Assembly: GCF_001619985.1 (NCBI RefSeq)
Contig: NW_017264193.1
Coordinates: 501,726-565,725, forward strand
Origin: Xylona heveae TC161
Lineage: Eukaryota > Ascomycota > Xylonomycetes > Xylonales > Xylonaceae
Direction: 5' to 3'
Length of the DNA stretch: 64,000 bases
In this document: positions 23,868-35,385 of the stretch, piece after piece
Numbering within the stretch: the first letter of the stretch is position 1
Layout: every line of letters begins with the position of its first letter
Translations under genes and position numbers: made by a program
Notes under the pieces: generated by a model
Database searches by the model: none
Seen by the model: only the letters and a program-made list of their open reading frames with translations
Told to the model about the DNA's origin: nothing

Positions 23868-26800
23868 GTCGCTATGAACAATTTGTGTCTAGTGAAGCTG
23901 AAATTCGTCAAGTCCCCTTGCTTTCGATGTTTTCTGGAGTCGTATGATGACTTGACGTTACGTCAAAGATCAAGAGACAGTGTGTGCAGGACTTCGGCGT
24001 GAAGAATATCCGACGTTACCCTTTGCGCCAAGAAATTGATGAAAAATTAAAATATGTAATCAGGACCAATGGCTGGAACGTCTCTAGACTGGATGCTTGC
24101 AATGTCAAGGGCAATGACAAATTTGGGCCTAAGAGGACTTTGAAGATGGTGTGGGAAGTTGGTGGAGGGGCAAGCTTGGGTGTTTTAGTCGGACTTTGGG
24201 AGTGCCGCGGAGAAAAGTCAAGGAAAAATGAACGTGGGGCTCTGCGGCTAGTGAGAATGACTTGAGTGGCGGTGGCTGAGGCTGAGCTTGCGGCTAATGT
24301 CTTGGGTCGTGCCCGTCGGCATGGCCGATCCGACTTGACCCTTTTTTGGTCCCCCCTTGAATGCATGGATTCCCCGAGAATCATCCATTAAATGATTAAA
24401 ATTGTCGAAAAATAGGTTTTCGGCATGCACGATGAAGCAATTCCATCTAATCAAGAACCAATGGTATCGACCAGATACCAGAAGTTTCGCTACGTTCAGC
24501 TCATCGGAGAACAATTGTGATGCACCCGGCAAATGACAACTCCCATGCTAAAATCCTTAATGACAAAAATGTCGGTATTGCTGCATCAGTAATGTATACT
24601 TCTTCACACGTGGTTGAAGGGTGACGTTGCATCTGTTCAAAGCCAGTTTTTTCAAGTCAGTCACAGAATGATCAAAGTATCTGCTGCGGTTTGAGTAGCG
24701 TCCAGGCCCGACGATAGTAAACAGAACCGTTGCATACCACTCTGCCGGGTTTCCATCTAAATCCCACCTGGGATAACTGTGTCTTTGTGTCGAATTATTT
24801 GCCCAGCCTTATGACCTACCTTAGCTAAATGGACTCATCCTTCATCCCCGGCTTTCCGTCTCCATCCTCCCTCCGGAATATGGAGCGGATTACCGAACGG
24901 CTGGCCGAAGAAGGGCGAAACCGCAAGAGAAGGCCGTGTAAGGGGCCGCGTGTGGCCTGACCCATCGCAGCTGTAGAGGGTGGAGAATCAAGCTTTTTTT
25001 GCTCGACCAGGCCGCAAAGTAATGTCACAATTTGGACCGACTCATGTATGCTCGCAGTCCCGGGTCATTGTTACCCCGTATATCATCCCGGCGCCCTTAG
25101 ACAACACTTCTTCTTCGTCCTCTATCTGTTTCCCATGTTTGGCATTGGAAGATGGTCATAGACCTTGGTCGAACAGGAAATATGAGCAATGGACGTTTAT
25201 CAATTTTGTTGGGAAACGAGCAATGGTTGGTCTAATGTCCAAATGCTGAGCGCGATATTATCATCCTTGTGTTTCATCTGGTCAATATTGCCCTTTGCAC
25301 CTGTTGGATTGCTTGTCGTTTGGCCGAGGTTCAGCAACACTGAGAATTAAATGAATAGTAATCATGAATAATCGACGACTAATACCATCCCTGTATTGTA
25401 GTGAGTAGTGCCCTGCGCTGGATGATTCCCCACATCGCGCCAGACCCAGACTCGCTTTCGGCTCGGGATTCGCCAGCGGTCAACCAGTGGAGTGCCTCGA
25501 GGACGCACCTACCTGACCTGGACAAATGGTCATTTGACGATGAACGTCCGAGCCGTGCAAGGCATCATCCTTCTTCACCTTCATGATGTCGTTCCGCCAT
25601 ATGATTTGCCGACTACAACTCGGTTCTGGTTAGGTCGACCCTCATTCCCTTGCATCTTGACAAGGAAAACGTAAACAGCCTGCCCTTTCATCTACGTAAA
25701 GCCGTTCGATACTGAGCCAGTTCCACGGTCGTGATTCACTGATACTCGTACCGAGGAAATCATTCAGGGGCAATTGGCAACATCCCCGGTAGCTTTAGAG
25801 ACAGCAGCTGAGTGACTTTGAAGAAAAAATTCCCGAAACTGAGAAATTATCATCTGAGATTGCGAGGGATGGCATTCAGTGCAGCCCCAAACCTCTTCTC
25901 GATGCCCCGAGGAAAATCGACAACTGCTTTTGATATTCCATGCCTAGGCCAACAATTAAAATATTGCCTGTTTCCTCAATATCATATTGTAACAAGATCA
26001 TCCATGATGCTGTCACTGTCAATTTGAACCCTTTATGATAGAACCATGTTCCTTCCCAAGACTGAGTATGATGGGATCGATGGTTCGCGATTTGATGGAA
26101 AAACTATCAATTCCGAAACTTTAGCGCTTCGTGTCTGAGAGAGCAAAACCCGACGCTTAGCAAATGTATCCCGAGCGAGGCCGAGCCGTCTGGCCGCGAC
26201 AAGAGCAATCGTAATCACGCTCTACGGAGCGGGGATACAGCCGATCATGACAGCTAGGTCCACCAGCCGGTTCGACGCGAGATCGTCGTAATTGGAACGT
26301 TTAGTTGACCAGCAACTCCAGACGATGGCATTTCTTCCCCTGAAATGGGCGAATGAGCGGAATATACCGCCCTGGGTTTTCAACGACAATTGGCCCCGAA
26401 CATTCATCATATTCATGTTTCATTGACTGTGGATTGACATGAGACCAGTGGGAATGTTTCACTTGAAATTTCGAGAGCTGAAGTCAATTTTTGATGGAAA
26501 GTGTATCTTTGATGAAAGATGAAGCTTATGTGATCTTTGTGGTGCAAGTGTCGTAAAAAATGAAATGAGCGTCGGGTCGTCGGCTTAAGTTGGGGATCAT
26601 GGGAGGGCCATGGAACGTTCCAAGCAGCTACCCAAATTAGCCAAGCCATCTGGCACAGCCAAATACGCGAATGAAGCCTCGCTCAACGTCAGCTATAATG
26701 GGATATCATTGTGAGTCTCACGGTGCTATTGCCGGCCTTACCGAGAATCAAACGAAATCGAATTCTCGAATTCGATGTTTCAAGAAACCTAAGACGGGAC

Positions 26801-29800
26801 CTGACGAGATGACGAGAATCATTCCATTTCCTATGCATTCAGTGATAGCAATCAAATGTAAATGGTCACTTGGTTGGATCAGTCAAAAGCGACAGCAGCA
26901 TGATGCGCTCACAGGTTTTGCCTATAGTATTCGAGACCCTCTGTGCAAATTACAGATGGTAAGCACCAGTCATTCAACGATTGGAATCAAAGTTCAACAT
27001 GCAAGCTGGCCAAGAAGATGAAATGCAATGACGCTTTTTGATTCGCCCACGCCACAAACGTGGTGATCCAAGGACTTTTCTCAGCCTTCACAATGTCGCG
27101 GCAACTCCCGCACGCCGTATCCTGGTAGACACGATCCTTGGAAAATGGGTGCAGGGGAAGGGTCATCTAACTCACTATTAAAGCACTTTCTGAAGAGAGG
27201 GCCTGGGGCGCGCCCTTCACCATGACTTCTCTGAGTTCAGAAAGTGTTGCTGAATGGGTGCCTGCGAGGAGTCGGAATGGCCGGGGGGGAAGGGGGAGGG
27301 AGGAAGGTAAAAGAGGGGACTGATGGATGACCCGCATCATTAGGAAGTCGGGAAAAGGCTTGGCTTCGAGTTCGTCGTGGGATAACGCGCGACCTAAGCA
27401 AAGCAACGATCCCTCGCTCGTAATGGCCATTGCGAACGGGGTTCAAATTCAGCGGCCCCATGCCTAAGTGGACCCTATAACCCGCGAGAATTGTCTCGTT
27501 TTCCTGAATTGAACGACTCGCACTTGAGCATGTTCTCCTATCTCGTAACCTCGCCACTATGACAGGTTGAATGGATTCAACATTCAATTTGCTGCATATC
27601 TTACACTGTTTCTGCCGAGCTTGCGTTCCCAAACTTTGGCCCCTGCAGGTACGGGACGTTTTGGCACGGATGGCCCACGTAAACATGCAGGAATTTCCTA
27701 GAGAGTATCTCCCTACAGCGCGAGTCGGGTATGTGACCAGAGCCAAAATCTTCCAAGTAATGCAACTTTAGACTGAAACTCAACTGGCCTGCATTGACTG
27801 TGTCCTGCGGGATCAGCCCTGCATGGAAACGCACTCATCACAAGAGCTGGGCTTTGCTGCGTGCTGGTTATGTATAACGTGCAGTATAACCATGCACGCT
27901 GTTTCGAAAACAAGAAGTCCCATTGGATCGATTTTCCAACTAAAAATTTATGCTCAGGGATCTGTCAGGAGGAAGGAGGAAAAGGAAAGTTGGAAGTAAA
28001 ACTCAAAAAGTTGCGGAGGATTGACACACAAAGCTAACATCGTCATTGGTGCCTCATGTAATGGCCATGGTTTGGCGTCATGTCTAGTCCAATGTCTTTT
28101 CGATGTCGTTGCAATCAAAGACAATGGAGACAGAGGTGTGATAGTCTTTGCGGCTGCTATGCGCAATTCTCCTTTGCAACGAAGTTAAGTTCATCACTCT
28201 GTGCGTAAGATCCAGAAGAATTTTAGACGTCCGATTGCAATGAATCGATGGCGCTCTGAAAAGCAAAACCCTCCTAGCAGTGGGAGATCGTATCAGTCGA
28301 CTTTAGGGGAACGAAAACGTTCTCACGCTCAATGGGAAGCACAGACTTGGTCGTCCCAGGCTAGCTTAGCAGTAACCAAAGAGTAACCAAAGACCGGTTC
28401 TCAGGGATCGCAATGGCGCGCTCATCTTCGATCGGCGCCCACGCAAGTGTCTCTTCGTGTCATACCGGGCGACGAAAAAAGTTCGCCTGGTTCAAAAAGT
28501 AGTGGGATACCTCTCCACTACATCCATCGATCTGCACCGAGCACTAACGCCCCTCCCAGCAAAGCACCTAGGATCGCTAGTCGTTGTCCAACTGCCACTT
28601 GCACATGCCGAAGTACTCCGTTGACAGTCCTGTGCCACTGGTGGCCTTTCGATCCCACCCGTCTACAGACGAGAATCTTGTGCTTTATCGACAAGACCCT
28701 TTGAACAACGGGTGCCTGAATGGTACTGGATGAACCCAAAATGCACCGTCACCCAACGCATCTTTCAGCACCTTAGTTGACGTAACAGCGCTGATTCGGA
28801 CAGTTGTGTGACCTAGGTATGTACCGTATCAACCACGCGCATTACCTAAATTTATATAGTAAAGAGAGCGCAATGCATCGCCAAGGGCGCGGCCAGAAGG
28901 GCTGAGCCATGGGTTGGAGATGTTGCTGAGCGGGTTTTTTCCCTTGCCTTTTTGTGTGCTGACGGCGTTGTTGTTCTTAACCCCGAGCTCTGGTTATCAT
29001 GCATGGTAAAGTTTGGTAGAGATGACGCCCCATCCTGTTCCCTCCTGTTGCGAGCGCTTGGAATTGCCATCTTGCGAATTAAGCTGTGAGCACTTTCTCC
29101 TGGTTCGCCCGAAGGACCCAGCTGATTCGAGCTGGTGTGGTTGAGCACGAAAAGATGCTAGATCCCTCCATCACCCTTTTTGGTGCGGAAGGCGGCCGTC
29201 CATCTTGCCCCTTGAACTGTCATCGCTGAACTCCACTGTCAGTGCCACTATCCATTGCTACCACAACCCACCTACCGCCTCGGCTTTCCAGTGTGGCGTT
29301 GCTTGCTAGACTAGCTGGGTCAACTTTGAAACTGAAGCATGCTTCTCCATGACCCTGCCCGTGCTATGACATGCCACGAAACCTTCCGGGCCGGCGTGGG
29401 ACGCTTTTTGCGATTCATAGTCGTAGCCCAATTCGTACTGAAAAAAAGTCGAGACCTATCCAGAAATACTGGACCTTCTACCTTTCCACAATTCCATCTC
29501 CTTCTCTATTTTGCCCCCCCTCCCCTCCCCCACCAGATCCGCTCGGGACAGGATTGCTGCGCGACCCTTCCGAATCATAGCGTCTCTCTGCTCTTCATCA
29601 TCGTCTGACGTACTATCGGGGTCAACTCTCTGCTCCACTTGACTTTCTCTCGTCTGCGCTTAACTTAACCATCCATTAAACCTACCGCTTCGCGGATCTC
29701 CCGACCATCCGAGCTAACCCTCCCGACCGTTTGTTATTTCCAAGCCCTTCGCCTTTTCATTTTCAGTCTGGGCTCTTTGCGCCGAATTTCCGTTCTCCAC

Positions 29801-30394
29801 GACGAGAATTTCCAATCAGCGGGTCGCGTGACTTCATTCTTAGAGAGCCAACTGCCTTATTGGCAAATCCAAGCGATTGCGACAGGGGCGGCCGATTTCT
29901 TCGTTGTTGTTATTGTTCTTGTGGTTTTGCCTGATCGTAGCATCATCGTTACTTGGTATTGGACAGCGACCCCCATTGACGCGGCAGAATCGGAACGCGT
30001 CCGGTATAATATCGCCACCAAGCTACCCAGGGAGAGAAAGAGAGAAAGGAAGAAAGAAAGAAAAAGTAAATTGACTATTCGAGTATCAAGGAAAAAGGCC
30101 AAACTTATCTGTTTGGGACCCAGAGGTTTTGCCAAATTGGTCGACTGAGACGAACGCGGTGCGGGGCATCTTCGTCACACCTGATCCATTAACTCTATAC
30201 ACTTTTCTTCCTCATCAACTTGCTAGCTGCTAAGACGAGCGTCTGCTGAGGCTCGAGGCTTTGGAAAGACGGTAGTTGTCTGCTGGCAGACGGGAAGTTG
30301 CGCCGCAGAGCTCCTTGGTCTCTGCGCCACCACCTACTTTTGTTTGCATTCAAGCGGAAGCTTTGTCTGTTTTTATCTCTCTAACGTCAACTTG
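23868..30394. other. 6.5-kb gene-free region upstream of the Zn2Cys6 regulator gene
   Basis: No frame with recognisable protein content in 6.5 kb on either strand; open frames are short and scattered. Near CIA2 lies the 15-bp inverted repeat TTGACGT-T-ACGTCAA (23952-23966), 85-99 bp upstream of its ATG, and a CCAAT box at 24066-24070. An ATG frame of 43 codons (24829-24960) reads as plausible peptide, and one of 116 codons (26671-27021) does not. From about 29460 the sequence becomes C/T-rich, as expected for the promoter and leader of the downstream regulator gene. I saw no transposon ends or reverse-transcriptase or transposase motifs. Confidence 0.5.
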
Positions 30395-33300
30395 ATGGCG
30401 GGGGATCCTGGAGGTCGTCCGCTATTGCCTCAAACCACGCAAATGCGAACGTTTTCATTTGCCCCGCCAAATTTTGGGCCTCGAGAGAACCAAAAGAGTA
30501 TGTCGCAAGCAGTGTTTCTTTCCCGTTCCATACATCCATCCTTGACATTACTTAGGTGTCCACAAGTCGGAAAGCTGACAACTATGTTATCATTAGACTA
30601 TGTCTTTGTTGACGAGCATAATCGTCACAAGAGGTTAAAAGGCAAGTGTGTTCCTTCCCATTAAATACCGGATCATGCATTCTAACCATTACCAAAAGTA
30701 ATGCGGGCGTGTGAGGGCTGCAGACGACGGAAAATCAAATGTGATGCCGCGACCACGAACAGCTGGCCTTGTTCCGCATGCATTCGTTTGAAACTCCAAT
30801 GCGTTCCACCTACAGTAGTCTATGAAAAGGACTACACTGCACACCCACCAACCAGTGACATTGAAAGAGTCGTAGATCTCGAAACTTCTAGTGGAAGTGG
30901 AGATGACGACAGTCAACATCGGCCATCGATTAGCCAGCAACTCAGCAGTGGGAGTGAACACCCCGGTTATCCAGACCAGCTTCCTTATGGTGATGATCCA
31001 AGGCTCTATCAAACCGCCCAGTATCTTGAGCAAGCAGATTTGCCCCCAGGAATACCATATGCTGGGGTGGATGTCTCTCGTATGGGCTTTCAAGAAGTAC
31101 CATACCAGCCGCAAGCAATGTTCCCGACCCCGCCAGGTCCGACATTGCCATCTAGTCAAGCCTCAGACGCGTGGTCGGGTGAGCGATATGGCTCTGGTGA
31201 TCTCAGCGAGGCTTTAGGGGAATTAAAGATTGATGAGAGCGGACTTGGTAGGGATTGCCCTTAAAACACCCAAACCTTTCTATAAGGTCATTGCTGACGT
31301 GTCTTTAGCTCCATACATCTCGCATCAAAAGCGGAGTCTGGCTGAGGCGCCAGCGCTGGAAGAATACGAAATGAACTTACCTACGCTTCCCTCAAGCCCT
31401 GGTGATACTGTCAAGATACCGTCCGAGTTTATGCCTACCGATGAGCAGGCATCGGAATATTTTGAATTTTTCTTCGAGAATATTCACCCGTACATTCCTG
31501 TCATTAATCGGCCTCTTTTTTACCAGCAATGGCGTACTAGAAAGGACACGATCTCCCCCCTTTTATTAGAAGCAATTTTTGCATGCACTGGACGAATGTC
31601 AGCGGACGCATCCGAAGGCATCAAGTGGCTTGCGCTTGCAGGAAGTCTGTACAGCCTAACGTGCACACTAATGGCTTATGGCTAATTTTCTTCAGAACAC
31701 GCCGATTCTTTTATGGATGTTCCTCGGCTCAGCACTTTGCAGGCTTTGCTCTTGCTTCTCAAAGCTCGGGAGTCCACTCCGAAACGAGGATATTACTATC
31801 GATCTTGGATGACGATTGTAAACTTGATAGCGATGGCTAAGGACCTTGGCCTTGATCAGCATTACGAACTCCATCAGGCTGGAGAACCGTGTTCCTCCAG
31901 CTACAGCGATTGCGTCACAGGCACGCGCGTTTGGCAGACCTTGTTTGGACTGGAAACCATGATAGGAGGTCCACAAGGTAGGCATTGGCTTTCGAAAACA
32001 TATGAATTTTGATGCTAATTTTGCAAGGGCGCTTTGATTTTGCCATTGATCCCGAAACCGTTGATATGAGCGTGACGATCCCTGCACGAGGTATAGCAGA
32101 TCCAGAAGTACAAACTTCCCGCCAATTCACATACCTGGTTCGTGCCATTCACAATGTCCGCCGGATCATCAGCATTTACGGGCGAATTCGAAAAAGGAAG
32201 GACTGGGGCCATGATCCGGAGCTTGTTCAAATGAACCCGATATTTGCAGCCTGGATAGATGAACTTCCACAAGATCTTCAAGTCGTTTACCCAGCCGATG
32301 GCTCTCCGCCGTGGCTGCGCTCGCATTTCGTTGGAAACCTTCATTCCTATTACAACTTGAGCGTCATCATGCTTCATCGACCTCAGCTAGCCTCCCCGGG
32401 CGCCCGACCTACGGACCAGTCATGGAAGGATGAGATGTTGCTGTGCTACTCCGCAGCTAAGAACCTGTGCAAGCTCCAAGAAGCGATACTGAGGGATTAT
32501 GGTATGCACGGCTTACTATTTATGCTTCGAGGGATCAACTTTACGATATATGCCGTTCTAACGTGCACAATGTTGCATCTGGTCAGCCAAAATTTCCGAG
32601 TCTGTTTCCTTAAGCCTGTTGTGCTGACATTTCATATTCAGGTCGCGCTCACCTCGCCTGACCCTGAGATATATTGTGATGCAAAAGACTTTTTCACTCG
32701 GCACATGCGAATACTCGAGCAATGCACAACCTCCTGGCCTATGCCCGACATGCGTACTCAGATTGATGCACTTCGTGTGGCCTTCTCAGCGGATGTTACA
32801 AAACCTTTCAGTCTGAAACCCAGCTTCCCTTATGGCAGCCCAACGGGTCCGGTAGCGACAAATCCCCTACCTGCCGGTGTTCCTTATAGCGGTCATCCCA
32901 CCGCCAATGTCCACACCACGATGGCCCCATCAGGACAATCATACATTTCTCATCCAATAACGCCACCGATCTCTACCGCGGATGTCGGCCATGCGGGAGA
33001 AGGAGAATCACCCGCTGTCCAATCCCTGGTGATGATGGCATCTGGCCAACGGCATCCAAGTCAACAGACTCCAATCACTAACGCGCCTATGCAAATGGTG
33101 GAACCAGTGGGCTGGAATCCGTCGCGTGTCTTTGAGTAAGCTTTCCCGCTTTTCCATCTACCCCTTTCGTCGCCCATGTTTATGATTCTACGTTGGACTT
33201 TTGCTGACCTTGAATGTTGTAGTCAATGGAATACCGCTTTTGGTACGACTTCTCCCAACGCTGCTGCCCCTTCCCACTCCTCGCCCTCTCTAAGTGTCTC

Positions 33301-33559
33301 TTCCACTTCAGGCATCGAATACCCCACCATTCCAAGTGTGATACCGCAGGCAATGGGTCCATCTGGAATGAGTCCCACTCGCCAGGATCAGACAGCTATG
33401 GTGCCTCCCGTCAACTACGCAGCTGCTGGTCCTGCATTTATCAGCCCCAGCCAGTGGCAGGATAGCATTGCTAGTCTTTACGAAGCTGGCTATGCTACAA
33501 AGAGGCGTTGGGATGCCAGCGTAGATGGAATCGAGCAGGCCTCTAAAAGAAGCCGATAA
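30395..33559 (+). CDS. Zn2Cys6 transcription factor with fungal-specific TF domain
   Basis: Exons 30395-30497, 30597-30641, 30699-31247, 31309-31644, 31696-31977, 32028-32581, 32642-33135 and 33223-33559 all close in phase (899 residues). The zinc cluster has Cys54, 57, 64, 74, 77 and 84 (CX2CX6CX9CX2CX6C), preceded by YVFVDEHNRHKRLKVMRA. A Ser/Pro/Gln-rich linker is followed by the fungal transcription-factor domain (IPVINRPLFYQQW, RGYYYRSWMTIVNLIAMAKDLGL, WLRSHFVGNLHSYYNLSVIMLHRPQ), then a low-complexity tail probably used in activation. The family looks widely conserved but I cannot assign the target pathway. Intron 2 has a GC donor (GCAAGT). Intron 6 (60 nt) has the weak donor GTCAGC and is stop-free and frame-preserving. 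The donor of intron 4 (GTCTGT) is also weak. Confidence 0.92.
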
Positions 33560-34034
33560 GCTTTGAAGACGATGAGGAATGGGCCTCAAGAGGGTTGAAG
33601 TCAGCGTCATTCAGATTTTTCCACTTTTCAACGACGGCTGTCATTCAAATGGTCAAAGAATAACAACTGCTGGGACGGGCCTCTTGTGTTTTATTACTTT
33701 TCTACTTCTCAAAATTTTACACTTAATATCCGTCACCAAGAAACAATTACGACTGCGCAGAACGCTCTCGACTTCAAAAGCCATCTACACTAAGACCAAA
33801 GGAAACTCAGATGACACACACATCAAATTTGTTACACCTCATTTGCGCTTGTACTCGCCCTCATTCGCCTGGAGTCAGAGTCATTTAAGTTTGGTGCTCC
33901 TCTCTTTACAGTTTCAAAGGAAAAGTGGTGTTTTACGTGTTAAATACTTGGTGCACATTTTTTCCCGCTCTTTCTTGTCTTTGGTGTATTTTCTCATTTG
34001 CTCATTTGCTCACTTTAACATCATTTTATAGACT

Positions 34035-34049
34035 GGGGGGGGGGGGGGG
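34035..34049. repeat. 15-G homopolymer
   Basis: Uninterrupted run of 15 G on the plus strand just after the Zn2Cys6 gene. Length may be unstable or a sequencing-sensitive call. Confidence 0.9.
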
Positions 34050-35105
34050 TTTCCCTTTTAAATTTTCATATCCTTTTCTTTCGGGAATGCTTGAGAAGGG
34101 ACTTGCAGCATATTCCATTGCGCCTGCTATCCGGATTAGTATTGCAGCATTGCTCATTTTGGGAGTTACACCCCGGGATATCAGCATTTTCACGCAAAGC
34201 ATGGTCTTCTTCCCTCTCGTCCCTCGTTCACATTGCTCCTTCTTTTGTCTAAAAAGCCTTTCATTTTTATTTCATTCTTATATTCTTATTTTTTCTTTTT
34301 CCTTTTTTTTCTCTTGCGTTGGACTATACTTGCCGTCATTTCTTTCAAGGATTAGATTTATGAATCTGGATCAGGGTTGGAGCAGGAACTGGGGTCGGAG
34401 CAGGAGCTGGAGCTGGAACAGTATTGACATTTCAGGACAAGGGTTTAGATTCTCACTATACCTGGCGTTTTTCTGGTGGCAAAAGAAAATATAAAAGACT
34501 TTTTTTGTTTTTTCCTTGAGGGAATTTGGATGCTAGATGGATTTAGTATAAGTTTACTCTGTACTCTATACTACTGTGTATTCTATGATGCAATGCGGGA
34601 CAGAATGTAAAATATGGTCTGCATTTTTGGTTTTCTATTTTTACATTCAAGTCGTCACAATAGAAATGGATACAATTCCTTTGTTTTTTTTTTTCTCTTT
34701 ATCTCTTCTTTTTTATCCAATGCACTGTAGAATTTGGGAGCCTTGGAATGGGGACATGGGAAATGTACAATTGTCCTTATATATGTATCCTGATGCATTA
34801 AATGACAAAAAATATAGAACGGCTTCTCTTTCTCCACGGAAAAAAAAAAAAAAAAACCGGCAAAGATTCGCATACTCCGGCCCCCATCCTAAGGTAAATA
34901 ATGGAACGTTTGGAAAAAATACTTTTGTTTTTTTAAAGCAGAAAAGTTGAAAAGAAAAAAACAAAGAAAAAAAAAATAAATAAAAGGAGAAGAAGAACAG
35001 GATTTTCCCGCCGTTTGATTGGTCCCAGTTATTCCAGGGATATACATGTACATGTGCCACACAACTAAACCAACTGAAAAGTTGAAATTATGAAAGTAAG
35101 AAAAT

Positions 35106-35215
35106 ATGAAACCAAGGGATGGGGATGATGAAACAAAGTACGAGAATGAAATCAAGGAAAGAGGATGATGAAACAAAGTACGAAAAAATGAAACCAAGAG
35201 GGATGATAGAGGAAT
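35106..35215. repeat. Imperfect 40-42-bp minisatellite, about 2.7 copies
   Basis: Copies start at 35106, 35146 and 35188, each with ATGAAA(C/T)CAAG; the first two share GATGATGAAACAAAGTACGA exactly. The third copy is truncated. It sits about 170 bp downstream of the SNU114 stop codon. Confidence 0.8.
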
Positions 35216-35385
35216 TGTGTGAGGGACAAAAAAAGGGAGACATGGGAAGAAGAAAAAATTGGAGAAATTGGGTTTGGAAGATACGACGCGGAGAAAGAAA
35301 GGGAAGCATGTCGAAAGAGAAAAGGGAAAGTTAGAATGACAAAAATTGAAAAGCAAGAATGACAGATGGATATAACAAGGACAGA

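Larger units (their letters stand above)
33560..35385. other. Convergent intergenic region with low-complexity tracts
   Basis: 1.8 kb between the 3' ends of the Zn2Cys6 gene and SNU114. It holds a 15-G run (34035-34049), GGAGCAGGAGCTGG-type repeats near 34378-34420, an A17 run near 34840, and a minisatellite. I see no gene. Open frames on the minus strand near 34650-35350 are only translations of A-rich sequence. Confidence 0.6.

Noticed and set aside
26200-26300. GGTTCGA-like word as a tRNA T-arm
   Set aside because: No matching acceptor stem, D-arm or anticodon arm could be folded around it; no tRNA seen elsewhere either.
26671-27021. 116-codon ATG frame in the 6.5-kb empty region
   Set aside because: No motif, no supporting splice structure, and irregular composition; likely chance.
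23868-30394. A degraded transposon filling the empty region
   Set aside because: I saw no terminal repeats, target-site duplications, or transposase or polymerase motifs, and no extreme C-to-T skew typical of RIP.
35124-35190. ATGATGA words as box C of a C/D snoRNA
   Set aside because: No CTGA box D or terminal stem at a suitable distance; the words repeat because of the minisatellite.
34650-35356. Phe-rich minus-strand frames between the Zn2Cys6 gene and SNU114
   Set aside because: They are translations of A-rich plus-strand low-complexity DNA, mostly Phe, Ser and Leu.
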